Origin: Halobacteriales archaeon QS_6_71_20 | GTDB taxonomy: Archaea > Halobacteriota > Halobacteria > Halobacteriales > Haloferacaceae | Assembly (NCBI GenBank): GCA_003020945.1 | Contig: PXRU01000002.1 | Location: forward strand, 158,097-222,096 | Direction of reading: 5' to 3' | DNA: 64,000 nt | Shown: positions 1-8,293 of the stretch, piece after piece | Numbering within the stretch: position 1 is the stretch's first letter | Layout of the letters: each line of letters opens with the position of its first letter | The notes under the pieces: model-generated | What the model was told of the DNA's origin: nothing | The model's input: only the letters and a program-made list of their open reading frames with translations | Database searches by the model: none | Made by a program: the position numbers and the translations under genes

Positions 1-2
1 CG

Positions 3-323
3 CCGACGCCGGGGCGACAGGCCGGCCTCGGCGAGTGGGGCGCCGGCGGCGACGACGACGCGGCCGCCGAGCGCGTCGAGGCGTTCGCCGTCCTCACGAC
101 CGAGCCGAACGACCGCGTGGCCGACCTCCACCACCGGATGGCCGTCGTCCTCCCGCCGGACCGCGAACGCGACTGGCTCGCCGGCGACCTCGGGAAGCCG
201 GAGCTGCTGGAGCCGCACCCCGGCGACGACCTCCGCTGGTACCGGGTGTCGACGCGGGTGAACTCCCCCGCGAACGACGACCCGTCGCTGATCGAACCGG
301 TCGACGCCGAGGCTGGCTCGTGA
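3..323 (+). CDS. SRAP (YedK/HMCES-like) protein, C-terminal part
   Basis: The window opens inside this gene; 106 residues up to the stop are visible. The SRAP family binds abasic sites in single-stranded DNA and forms a DNA-protein crosslink through an N-terminal Cys2, which lies outside the window. Family hallmarks seen here are the strand 'FAVLTTEPND', the segment 'LHHRMAVVLP' carrying the conserved His and Met, and the terminal 'NSPANDDPSLIEPV'. The rest of the gene and its operon cannot be judged. The downstream gene, the recombinase, is convergent. The family call is good; the start and catalytic residues are not visible. Confidence 0.85.
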   Translation, partial: PTPGRQAGLGEWGAGGDDDAAAERVEAFAVLTTEPNDRVADLHHRMAVVLPPDRERDWLAGDLGKPELLEPHPGDDLRWYRVSTRVNSPANDDPSLIEPVDAEAGS

Positions 324-430
324 CTACTCGTGACCGTCGGGATAGCTCCCCCGACGCTCTCGGCTCCACGCGGACGCTCCTGGCCGTTCGATCCTCGCGA
401 GCGACCGCCCGGACCGGGTGGTCACTGGCA

Positions 431-458
431 GATTCGATATAGCCACATGCGATTTATT
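431..458 (+). promoter_or_regulatory. GATATAGC-centred motif, copy A
   Basis: This A/T-rich stretch (GATTCGATATAGCCACATGC followed by GATTTATT) stands out in GC-rich surroundings and matches a site on the minus strand near 16.18 kb at 21 of 28 positions. A shorter relative lies near 3.08 kb on the minus strand. No plus-strand gene follows it: it points at the 3' end of the convergent recombinase. It could be a promoter for an antisense or small RNA, a regulator site, or a recombination site. Only the sequence similarity is observed. Confidence 0.45.
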
Positions 459-581
459 CGACTGCACTAGACCGGCCGAACGTGACGACGCACGGAGGTC
501 AGTTTCTCACCCGAGCGGAGATCGGGCCGCGGTGGCGGCGAGCGGCCGGCTCCTCCGACCGACCGACCCTCGTCGTCTCGG

Positions 582-1691
582 TCACTCCAGCAGCGAGTAG
601 ACGTGTCGTTCGTACGTTTCGCGGACGTTGTCCCCCCAGTTGTGGGTGTACGTGTCGATGATGTCGTCGGCCACGTCGCCGCGGAGGTACTTCACGACGC
701 CGCGGTCGCCCGTGCGGTCCCGGAGATGGGTCGTGAAGAAGTGCCGGAAGTAGTGTGGGGTGACGTTCCCCGTGGCGCCGGCGCCGCGCTCGTACCAGCC
801 CGCCCGCGCGGCGTGCTCGCGGACGACGCGGCCCACCTGCTCGGGCGTGAGCCGCTCGCCCCAGCCGCTGGCGGTGCCCACGAACAGCGGCTCGGCGGGC
901 GAGACGGCGTCCGGGCGCACCACGAGCCACCGGACGAGCGTCTCCGCGAGTTCCCCGTCCACCGGGATCACGGTCCCTCGCTTGCGCTTGTTCGAGGCGG
1001 TGCGCTCCTCGCCGTTGTACGGCTCGCCGACGGCCGGCTCGCTGGCGACGTACAGCGAGTCCGGCCGCCCGTCCAGCTGCGCGCGGTCGCCCGGGTCGTA
1101 GCCCGGGAGCCGGCGATCCAGCGTCAAGTCCCGCAGATCGAGGTTGCACAGCTCGCCGACGCGCATACCCGTTTTCAACAGCGTGATCACGAGCGCTCGC
1201 TCCAGCGGGTGGTCGATCTCGGCGACGAACTCCCGCATCCGGGGGACGGAGATCTCCCGGCGCGTCGGGTCGGGGTCGATGCGCTCGTCGAGCTCCTCCA
1301 TCACCAGCGTCATCGGGTTCGCGTCGAAGGCGCCGACCTGCGTCATGTACGCGAAGAAGCGGTGGAGGTACGCCGCGTACGTCGCGGTCGTCGACTCCGC
1401 CAGCTCCGGGTCGCGGCGGAGGGCGTGGACGAACGCCATACAGTCGCGGTGGGAGGCCTCACCCGGATCGGCCGCGCCGCCGCCGGGCCCCCGATCGGGG
1501 TCCCGAAGGAACGCCGCGAACCGCCGCAGCACCCGACCGTACTCGGCGCGGGTCCGGTCGCTTTTGCCGTGTAGCTCCATGTCCTGCAGGAAGTAATCGA
1601 TCGGGTCCCCGCCGACGTCGGCGGTCGCTCCCGGAGCGGCGTCCCCAAGAGCCGATTCTCCGCCCGCCCGGTCCCGTTCCCCGCCACTCAT
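582..1691 (-). CDS. tyrosine recombinase / phage-integrase family (XerC/D-like)
   Basis: A 369-residue site-specific recombinase. An N-terminal SAM-like core-binding domain (about residues 28-140) is followed by the catalytic domain (about 160-365). Visible catalytic positions are the Arg in 'LLKTGMRVGELC', the His-x-x-Arg box 'HYFRHFF', the His/Trp of 'YTHNWG', and a C-terminal Tyr in 'RETYERHVY'. The set is complete, so the enzyme is probably active. The start codon overlaps the stop of the upstream small RHH-like gene by 4 bp, so the two are almost certainly co-transcribed and translationally coupled. No flanking tRNA or obvious element boundary is seen; GC content is like the host's. It could be a resident chromosomal recombinase rather than a recent element's integrase. 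Confidence 0.88.
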   Translation of the reverse strand: MSGGERDRAGGESALGDAAPGATADVGGDPIDYFLQDMELHGKSDRTRAEYGRVLRRFAAFLRDPDRGPGGGAADPGEASHRDCMAFVHALRRDPELAESTTATYAAYLHRFFAYMTQVGAFDANPMTLVMEELDERIDPDPTRREISVPRMREFVAEIDHPLERALVITLLKTGMRVGELCNLDLRDLTLDRRLPGYDPGDRAQLDGRPDSLYVASEPAVGEPYNGEERTASNKRKRGTVIPVDGELAETLVRWLVVRPDAVSPAEPLFVGTASGWGERLTPEQVGRVVREHAARAGWYERGAGATGNVTPHYFRHFFTTHLRDRTGDRGVVKYLRGDVADDIIDTYTHNWGDNVRETYERHVYSLLE

Positions 1692-2149
1692 CGCTCCACC
1701 AGGGTGTACCCGCCGTCGCGGCCGCTGTGGCGGACCCGCCCGCGCGACTGGAGGTCGCCCATCGTCTCGTCGACACGCTGCTCGATGTCGCCGGCGACCG
1801 ACTCGACCAGTCCGTCGAACGACATGACGCCCTCCCGTTCGAGCGCGTCGAGGAGCCGGTCTTCGAGGTCGCTACCCCCGGGGTCGGCGGAGGGAGAGGG
1901 GACATCCTCGCTCCCGGCGCTCGCTGCCGGTTCCTTGTGATCCGGTCCCTCCGCTCGGTCGGCCGCGTTCGGGGGGCCGAACTCCTCGGCGATCCCGAGG
2001 TCGCGGCGGCCGGCTTGGACCATCGTCCGGAGAAACTCCGACTGTGACATGTCGAGCCGGTCGGCGTCGGCGACCCACGCCTCCTTCTGGTATGCCGGTA
2101 CCCGCGCGGTGACGGCGACGCGTTCGGTGTCGGCGTCCGCCTCGCTCAT
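1688..2149 (-). CDS. small RHH-like, recombinase-associated protein (DUF5805-like)
   Basis: A 153-residue acidic protein. The N-terminus 'VTARVPAYQKEAWVADADRL' followed by 'MSQSEFLRTMVQAGRR' has the strand-helix-helix look of a ribbon-helix-helix DNA-binding protein. A low-complexity acidic linker follows, then a C-terminal segment (about 100-153) that reads like a small winged helix ending in 'GYTLVER'. I place the start at MSEADAD rather than 13 codons upstream, because the longer version adds an arginine-rich, non-acidic stretch. It overlaps the recombinase by 4 bp, and a role in controlling or directing it is inferred from that coupling. The DUF assignment is from memory. Confidence 0.72.
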   Translation of the reverse strand: MSEADADTERVAVTARVPAYQKEAWVADADRLDMSQSEFLRTMVQAGRRDLGIAEEFGPPNAADRAEGPDHKEPAASAGSEDVPSPSADPGGSDLEDRLLDALEREGVMSFDGLVESVAGDIEQRVDETMGDLQSRGRVRHSGRDGGYTLVER

Positions 2150-3320
2150 ATCCGCCACTCCACGGCGAACCACATGAATCTGGTGCACTTCCGAGTCCTA
2201 AGGCTGTAATTCTGTGTCGTGCATCGAGAATCGCGGTACGAGAAATAGCCGGTTGACGGTGATCTCACCGCGGTCCGAGGGAGAATGAGGGGAGAGATGT
2301 TGACGCCGACCGTGAAGAAATAATCAGTCTTACTGCGTCGACTTGAGCGGCGGCGGCCCGTTCGAGTCGTCGTCCCCGGCTCCGGTCGCGAGTTCTCACT
2401 CCGGCGGTTGTCGCTCCCCGGCCGCGGCGTGGCTCCGCGGGGGCGACGCCCCGCTCGACGCTCAATGCGTGCTCGCACCCCGCGTCGGCGGCTCGCTGCG
2501 GTTGACGACGAGACCGACGCGCTCGTCGTCGACCCGAGAGGTCCGCCGGCGCGTCGCTTGCCGATGGGACCGGCGCAGCACCGTCACAGCCGAAGGTCTC
2601 GACGCCCGGGCTGTCCGCTTGCACGCGCTTGTGAGCGGGCCGCGCGTCGGTCGTGACGGGCTCGCGCGGAACTCTCCTGGCCCTCCATGCGACGCTCCGC
2701 TCGCGTCTCCGTCGAAGTGTGCCGTCGGTGACCGGAGCGAGCCTGGTGCCGACGATCCGCCCGGGGTACAGTGTCGGTTCCGCCAAGTCGGCCCGCGTCG
2801 CCGCAGGTGCATGCCGTCTTGTTTGCTACCCTCGATAGCCGCTGTGACCGCGTGGACCCCTTCCGAGCCCCGTCACCCGGTCACGCCCCTCCGCTCGCCG
2901 CCGTCGGTTCGAGCGACCCGTCTCCGATCCGCGTCACCGGTTCGCGAGGCTCCGCCCGTCGGAGTCGGTCGTCGAGGTAGCCGTCCGCCTCCGAGAGCCG
3001 GCTCCTCGTGACCTGTCGGTCTCGGTTTCGTTCCCGGGGGCCGCGGTCGGACGACCGAGGGCGGTCGTGTATATTGTATTTCGCTATATCTAATGCCGCG
3101 CGTTGGGTTTCGGATATTCACGTACTCCAGATCACTTGGGGAGACTCAAACTTCTATGGTAGATTCATTCTGCACTACGTGAGTCTCTGTTCACAGCGTG
3201 TTTATTTGCACAGGGGACATAGCTTTCTCACCAGTTCGAATATTTTGCCTGTAGTATTAATTCAGACACTAACTAAAAATATATGCCATCCCTTCTATGC
3301 ACAATCCCGGGGTTCAAACG
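2150..3320. other. about 1.1 kb without a convincing gene
   Basis: The track shows overlapping ORFs on both strands here, but none has haloarchaeal composition (they are rich in Arg, Ser and Pro and not acidic) or a recognisable motif. The first 900 bp is GC-rich and contains hairpin-like stretches such as CGCGGGGGCGACGCCCCGC near 2.44 kb. The last 230 bp turns sharply A/T-rich and holds the likely promoter of the secreted protein (TAAAAATATATG near 3.28 kb). A minus-strand GATATAGC motif sits at 3.08 kb with no minus-strand gene for over 900 bp. A non-coding RNA or a decayed element is possible; neither is shown. Confidence 0.5.
3071..3094 (-). promoter_or_regulatory. GATATAGC-centred motif, copy C
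   Basis: On the minus strand this reads ATTAGATATAGCGAAATACA, sharing ATTnGATATAGC and most of the following GACAT with the two other copies in the window. It faces leftward, into the gene-poor stretch and the small RHH-like/recombinase pair. Together with copy A it forms an inverted pair flanking the recombinase module. Promoter, operator and recombination-site explanations remain open. Confidence 0.4.
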
Positions 3321-4451
3321 ATGTCAGACGGCTCAGAAAGACCACGCGTACAGGACATTCATAAAAAGAAACTCTCGAAGATGGGACGACGTTGTTTCTC
3401 GAAAACCCTTCTCGGCCTCGGGTTTAGTGCGACAACGGCAGCTACCATTACCGCAGAAGACGTTCGCGGGGCGAGCTCTGATCAGGTCCCGATTTCCATC
3501 GGTCTCACTACCGATGAGACGAAGAACGTACCCGCAGACTGGTACAACGACTACCAGCAGGCGGAGCGAGTCAATCAACGTGTCCGCTTTATCGACAGGC
3601 ATACCGATATCGTCGGTCAATGGCTCGTGCCCGGAGACTACGGAGGTAAAAACTCCCGAATCAACGTAGAGATCCGGATGGACTCTACTGCGAATCCTCG
3701 AGGAGTTATTCCTGAGCAAGTCGAAGGAGTTCCTATCGAGGTCACAGAGGTCGGAGAGCGAAAGCCGGTGGATGGGTGTCACGGAGGCGACGACTACGGC
3801 TCAGACGTTCCTGGCGGCGTTCAAGTCGCTTCTCCAGACGGCGGTGGTTCAGGGGGACCACGGGTCCTCAACACCGACGACGATGTGGAATACTTCGGCA
3901 CCTGTCAACACATCTACGACACCTGTGGTTCGAACACAGAGGGCAGAAAGCTCTATCACCCATACGGCGGTGATTCAGTTGGTAAAGTCGAAACGGCGCT
4001 GAACTTCGAGGATTTCGTCGCGGTAAACACGAACAGTTCACACGATCCGCTCCCGAAGATCGCTAAGCCAGACTCCACTCCATCTGATCCCTCCTACTTC
4101 GATATCACTGATTCGTTCACGAAAGACTCCCTCTCTGACAGAAAAGCAGCAGGTAAAGGGGTCAGGAAGGTCGGGGTAGCTTCCTGTCAAACCTTCGGCG
4201 ATCTCAAGCAGATCTCCGGTACTGTCGTCGACGACAACACCTGCACCGGCGAGAAGAAAGGACAGGTCCAGTGGGGCCAGGACAACGACGTCACTAGTGG
4301 TGACAGTGGCTCAGTAGCCTTCGCGGAGGAGAACGGAAACTGGTACGTATCCTCTCTGGTCAATGGTCAGTCGCCCACTGATGCTTATTCATACGTTTTC
4401 GGCACAGGGATCTACCGAATTAAAGACAAGAGCGGGTACTACTACGGCTAA
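3321..4451 (+). CDS. Tat-exported chymotrypsin-like (S1-type) serine protease candidate
   Basis: A 376-residue secreted protein. A twin-arginine signal 'GRRCFSKTLLGLGFSATTAA' lies at about residues 21-40, after a charged N-region. The C-terminal half resembles S1-family proteases: 'GTCQHIYDTC' may supply the catalytic His, 'EDFVAVN' the Asp, and 'VTSGDSGSVAF' is the classic GDSGS serine box with oxyanion Gly. Cysteine pairs could form disulfides outside the cell. The track start is 8 codons upstream; I prefer MSDGS because the TATA-like TAAAAATATATG near 3.28 kb would place transcription initiation near 3305. GC is clearly lower than in neighbouring genes and codon choice is less G/C-biased, a sign of transfer. 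The Ser box is clear; the His and Asp assignments are tentative. Confidence 0.75.
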   Translation: MSDGSERPRVQDIHKKKLSKMGRRCFSKTLLGLGFSATTAATITAEDVRGASSDQVPISIGLTTDETKNVPADWYNDYQQAERVNQRVRFIDRHTDIVGQWLVPGDYGGKNSRINVEIRMDSTANPRGVIPEQVEGVPIEVTEVGERKPVDGCHGGDDYGSDVPGGVQVASPDGGGSGGPRVLNTDDDVEYFGTCQHIYDTCGSNTEGRKLYHPYGGDSVGKVETALNFEDFVAVNTNSSHDPLPKIAKPDSTPSDPSYFDITDSFTKDSLSDRKAAGKGVRKVGVASCQTFGDLKQISGTVVDDNTCTGEKKGQVQWGQDNDVTSGDSGSVAFAEENGNWYVSSLVNGQSPTDAYSYVFGTGIYRIKDKSGYYYG

Positions 4452-4463
4452 CCCCTTGTAGAG

Positions 4464-5186
4464 TCATACTGCTCTGCTTTCTTCTGAGGATACTCCTGAA
4501 TTACCGCCAGCAAGTCGTTTCAGGCCGACTCCAACTGCGAACCAGAACGTCCCCAGAACGATTGCCACTCCAAGGGCAATCGCTCCTGCGTAAATCATGT
4601 CCACGAGCGGTGGTTCGCTGTTGCTCGCAAGGAATCCATCAAGAAGAAGAGCATACGGAAGCCCGAACGACAAGACCCAGCTGATGAGCAACCCTTCGTT
4701 TCTGAAGCTTTGATATGCAGTGGGGAGACCGATCAACAAGGATCCGATCAGATATGCCGAGAGCGAACCACCTGGGACTCCGGCAAGGAATCCCTGTGCG
4801 TTCGACGTGCTAAGGAATACGAATGCCAATATAAAGCTGATAACCCCGGCCGTGATCCACCCGATCGCGATCTTGGAGCTTTGGCCGGTTAGCAGGTCAT
4901 CTAAACGAGTAGCCTCCCATTCCTCGTCTACTCGCGCTCTGGCTAGTCTACCAAGGCTGATTCCGACTACGGTTACGGGGATAGTTACTGCCAGCGCCCA
5001 GAATACAGATTCAAGTACCGGATCCAGTAGCAAGGTAGCGTCGGTCAGGAAGAACTGACCAGTCCAAAGTGCAACCGGCAAAAATACGACTGTACCTGTA
5101 GCCGGTATGCTGACGCCACGAAGTGCAGTGAACGCAGCGATTCCTACAAGCGCGACGACGCCGAGTGCTAAGTACGACTCCTGCAT
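4464..5186 (-). CDS. multi-pass membrane protein, function unknown
   Basis: About 240 residues with some seven hydrophobic segments (first 'YLALGVVALVGIAAFTAL', last 'GAIALGVAIVLGTFWFAVGV'). There is a cytoplasmic-looking loop rich in Arg and Glu around residues 85-105 and a polar C-tail ending 'SSEESRAV'. I recognise no family motif. The track starts at an upstream GTG; I prefer the ATG giving MQESY because a TATA-like ACCTATACG lies about 25 nt upstream, fitting a leaderless start. The gene is convergent with the secreted protease, 12 bp apart, and shares its lower GC content, so both may belong to the same acquired patch. Confidence 0.72.
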   Translation of the reverse strand: MQESYLALGVVALVGIAAFTALRGVSIPATGTVVFLPVALWTGQFFLTDATLLLDPVLESVFWALAVTIPVTVVGISLGRLARARVDEEWEATRLDDLLTGQSSKIAIGWITAGVISFILAFVFLSTSNAQGFLAGVPGGSLSAYLIGSLLIGLPTAYQSFRNEGLLISWVLSFGLPYALLLDGFLASNSEPPLVDMIYAGAIALGVAIVLGTFWFAVGVGLKRLAGGNSGVSSEESRAV

Positions 5187-5260
5187 AGAAGCCTGTAGCA
5201 CGTATAGGTAAAAAGTCGTAACGTACGTTCATACACTCTTTTTAGCGACTCATTGCCTTC

Positions 5261-5476
5261 TCACGCGGAAGATTTCGATGAGAGATAGTATGACAGTCCC
5301 CCACAGAGGAAGCCGATCGCGACCGGAATTGTAGTTGCTGGGTCTCCCGCTGAAGCGTTATTCTGGATGCCGAATAGCATGGACCCATCGACAACTATTC
5401 CAACTACAAAGCTCACGAGTAAGAGGAAAAAGAGGAATAAAGAGAGTACGTCCGACAAATCAAATTTATCTGTCAT
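5261..5476 (-). CDS. small two-span membrane protein, function unknown
   Basis: A 71-residue protein with two hydrophobic helices, 'VLSLFLFFLLLVSFVVGIVV' and 'ATTIPVAIGFLCGGLSYYL', joined by a short polar loop. The N-terminus is acidic and the C-terminus is 'SSKSSA'. It lies upstream of the seven-span membrane protein on the same strand (74 bp gap) and has the same low GC. No family is recognised. The A/T-rich sequence GTTTACTGATATA directly before the start is a plausible promoter with a very short leader. Confidence 0.6.
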   Translation of the reverse strand: MTDKFDLSDVLSLFLFFLLLVSFVVGIVVDGSMLFGIQNNASAGDPATTIPVAIGFLCGGLSYYLSSKSSA

Positions 5477-5702
5477 TATATCAGTAAACGATTGAGGGCT
5501 GCATTGACTTCAGATCAATAGAGTTTCCGAGTCAGCCATACGAGGCGACCTCGCTACAGAGCTCTTTTTCACAGCCAGATTCGCTATCGTCACTCCTCTT
5601 ACCCGCTTACGATCTCTCCGGTCAGTGAGGGCGTGTTCCGCATTCGTTTCTCTACGCCCCGCGATCGCGTCGGCCGGCCGTCACACCACTCGAACGGCCT
5701 CC

Positions 5703-7157
5703 TCAGTCGTCGCCGCGACCGTACCGTCGGGCCATCACCGTCCCGGGCGACTCGTACCCGCTGTCGTGACGGACGCACGCGCTGGTCCGACCGTCGTCGC
5801 CGACCCGGTGTTCCTCGGGCCGTCGCTCGTCGCAGACGGAGCCGAACGCGTCGGTGAGGATCGCGGTCGCCTCGGCGTCGTCCCCGCGGCGTGCGGCGTT
5901 CACCGCCGACTCGACGGCCGCCCGGGCCTCGCCCGACAGCAGCGGCTCGTCGGGTCCGAGCCCTTCGGCGGTCGACCCCCCGCCGGGGTGCCAGCCGAAC
6001 AGGTCGGCGACCACCTCGTCGATGTCGTCGGCGGCCACGGCGAGGCCGAGACGACGCTTCAGTCGCTCCGCGATCCCCGTCTCGGCGTTCGTTCGCTCGC
6101 GGAACACCGTGTGGAGCGCGTCCAGCCGCTCCCACGCCGTCCCGGAGAGGTGGGCGAACTCGTCGGGGCGGATCTTCGCCGGACACCGCGTCGCGAACCG
6201 ACAGCCCTCCGGCGGGTCCCGCGGCGACGGCGGCGTCCCGCGTAGCGTCACGCGGTCGCGGTCGGTGCCCGTGTGGCTCCCCGGGATCGCCGACAGCAGC
6301 GACCGGGTGTACGGATGCGCGGGGTCGGCGTACACCGCCTCCGTCTCCCCCAACTCGACGACGTCGCCGAGGTACATCACGGCGACGCGGTCGGCGATGT
6401 GGCGGACGACGCTGAGGTCGTGTGCGATGAACAGATACGTCAGCCCGAGCTCGTCCTGCAGGTCCTCGAGGAGATTGATCACCCGCGCCTGGACGCTCAC
6501 GTCGAGTGCCGAGACGGGCTCGTCGAGCACCAGGAACTCCGGTTCGAGCGCGAGCGCCCGCGCGATGCCGACGCGCTGGCGCTGCCCGCCCGAGAACTGG
6601 TGCGGGTAGCGGTAGTAGTGCTCCTCGATCAGCCCCACGAGGTCGAGCAGCTCGAACACGCGGTCGCGCCGCTCCCCGGGGGTGCCCCAGTCGTGGGCGT
6701 CGAGCGGCTCGCGTACGATCTCGCCGACGGTCATGCGGTCGTTCAGGCTGGCCTCGGGGTCCTGAAAGACCATCTGTGCGTCCCGCTGCCACTCGCGCAG
6801 CTCCCGGCCCGAGAGGCTCGCCACGTCGCGCCCCTCCGAGACCACCTCGCCGCCGGTGGCCTCCTCCAGGCCGAGGACCGTCCGCCCGAGCGTCGTCTTC
6901 CCGCAGCCGGACTCGCCGACGAGCCCGAGCGTCTCCCCGCGTCGGATGTCGAAGGAGACGCCGTCGACCGCCTTCACCGGGTCGTCCCCGAGGAAGCCGT
7001 CGTCGTCGTAGTACGTCCGCAGGTCACGGACCTCCACGATCGCGTCGTCGGCGTGGGGGTCGGGCGCGGCGGAGCCGGCGCCCCCCGCGGCCGACCGCGA
7101 GCCGTCGTCCGACTCCTCGCCCTCGTCACGCTCCGTCGGGGCGTCGGACCGGCTCAT
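5703..7157 (-). CDS. oligopeptide/dipeptide ABC transporter ATP-binding protein (DppF/OppF-like)
   Basis: The 484-residue second ATPase of the peptide transporter. After an acidic N-terminal stretch come Walker A 'GESGCGKTT', the ABC signature '[10 protein letters not shown]', Walker B '[12 protein letters not shown]' and the switch His in '[10 protein letters not shown]'. The oligopeptide-transporter C-terminal domain with Cys residues ('[11 protein letters not shown]') follows. About 100 residues beyond that are longer than the usual family end and have no recognised domain. The track ORF begins 70 codons upstream in arginine-rich translation; I use MSRSDAP, whose ATG overlaps the stop of the preceding ATPase gene by 4 bp. 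It is the last gene of the five-gene operon and pairs with the other ATPase to drive import at the inner face of the membrane. Confidence 0.9.
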   Translation of the reverse strand: MSRSDAPTERDEGEESDDGSRSAAGGAGSAAPDPHADDAIVEVRDLRTYYDDDGFLGDDPVKAVDGVSFDIRRGETLGLVGESGCGKTTLGRTVLGLEEATGGEVVSEGRDVASLSGRELREWQRDAQMVFQDPEASLNDRMTVGEIVREPLDAHDWGTPGERRDRVFELLDLVGLIEEHYYRYPHQFSGGQRQRVGIARALALEPEFLVLDEPVSALDVSVQARVINLLEDLQDELGLTYLFIAHDLSVVRHIADRVAVMYLGDVVELGETEAVYADPAHPYTRSLLSAIPGSHTGTDRDRVTLRGTPPSPRDPPEGCRFATRCPAKIRPDEFAHLSGTAWERLDALHTVFRERTNAETGIAERLKRRLGLAVAADDIDEVVADLFGWHPGGGSTAEGLGPDEPLLSGEARAAVESAVNAARRGDDAEATAILTDAFGSVCDERRPEEHRVGDDGRTSACVRHDSGYESPGTVMARRYGRGDD

Positions 7158-8293
7158 CCGAGCCCACCCCCGTCGGTCGCGGCGTCGGCGCCGTCCGTCG
7201 GGTCGCCGCGGCCGTCGGCACTCCGGCGCGACGGCCCGTCCTCGTGTTCGTACGCCTCCTCGTGGAGCAGGCACGCCGCGGTGTGGTCGGGCCCGACGCG
7301 GACCGCCTCGGGGTGGACCCGCTCGCAGGCGTCGAACGCGTCCGGACACCGCTCGGCGAAGCGACACTCCGCGGGCTCCGTCGTCGGCGTGGGCACCTCG
7401 CCGCCGATCGTCGGCAGGCGGTCGCCCGACACCGTCCGCCCCGGGATCGACGCGAGCAGCCCCCGCGTGTACGGGTGTTGCGGGGACTCGAACAGGGCGT
7501 CGACGGGCGCCGACTCGACGATCTCGCCGGCGTACATCACGTTCACGCGGTCGGCCGTCTCCTCGATGACGCCCATGTCGTGGGTGATGAACACGATCGC
7601 CAGGTCCTCCTCGCGTTGGAGCCGGCCGAGCAGCTCCAGGATCTGCGCCTGGATCGTCACGTCGAGGGCGGTCGTCGGCTCGTCACACACCAGTAGGTCG
7701 GGATCACACGCCAGCGCGACGGCGATCACCGCCCGCTGGCGCATCCCGCCGGAGAACTGGTGGGGGTACTCGGAGATCCGCCGGCGCGCGTCGGGGATGC
7801 CGACCGCCTCCAGCAGCCGCACCGCCTCCTCCCGGGCCGCACGCCCGCGCAGCCCCTGGTGGATGCGCAGCGTCTCGCGGATCTGGTTGCCGACGGTGTA
7901 CACCGGGTTCAGCGAGTTGCTGGGGTCCTGGAAGACGATGGAGACGTCGCCGCGGTGGGCGTCCCAGTTGCCGCCGGTCAGCTCCTCGCCACGGAACCGG
8001 ATCGAGCCGGCCTCGATGACGCCGGGCGTGTCGATCAGCCCCAGCACCGAGCGGGCGGTGACCGACTTCCCGGAGCCGGACTCCCCGACGATGCCGAGCG
8101 TCTCGCCCGCCCTGACGACGAAGGAGACGTCGTCGACGGCCCGGATCGTCTCCTTATCGGTGTGAAAGACGGTCGTCAGCCCCTCGACCGCGAGCAGGGG
8201 ATCGCCGCCGTCCGCGCGGGCGCTCCCCGCGTCGGGCCGTTCCCGACCGCCGGTCGCGGCGTCCGGTCGCTCCCGAGCGCCGTCCGGCCGCAT
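7154..8293 (-). CDS. oligopeptide/dipeptide ABC transporter ATP-binding protein (DppD/OppD-like)
   Basis: The 379-residue first ATPase of the transporter. It shows Walker A 'GESGSGKSV', signature '[10 protein letters not shown]', Walker B '[12 protein letters not shown]' and H-loop 'FITHDMGVI', then the peptide-transporter C-terminal region '[17 protein letters not shown]', which in related ATPases can carry an Fe-S cluster. The track merges it into a 1196-residue ORF; the real start is MRPDG, overlapping the permease stop by 1 bp. Neighbours on both sides overlap, so translation of the operon is tightly coupled. Confidence 0.92.
   Translation of the reverse strand: MRPDGARERPDAATGGRERPDAGSARADGGDPLLAVEGLTTVFHTDKETIRAVDDVSFVVRAGETLGIVGESGSGKSVTARSVLGLIDTPGVIEAGSIRFRGEELTGGNWDAHRGDVSIVFQDPSNSLNPVYTVGNQIRETLRIHQGLRGRAAREEAVRLLEAVGIPDARRRISEYPHQFSGGMRQRAVIAVALACDPDLLVCDEPTTALDVTIQAQILELLGRLQREEDLAIVFITHDMGVIEETADRVNVMYAGEIVESAPVDALFESPQHPYTRGLLASIPGRTVSGDRLPTIGGEVPTPTTEPAECRFAERCPDAFDACERVHPEAVRVGPDHTAACLLHEEAYEHEDGPSRRSADGRGDPTDGADAATDGGGLG

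Noticed and set aside
582-2149. Recent prophage or plasmid integration carrying the recombinase
   Set aside because: GC and codon use match the host, no tRNA or direct-repeat boundary is next to it, and no phage or replication genes are present. It is kept as a recombinase only.
2343-3011. 222-residue ORF in the gene-poor stretch
   Set aside because: Composition rich in Arg, Ser and Pro, no start signal, overlapping ORFs on both strands and no recognisable motif.
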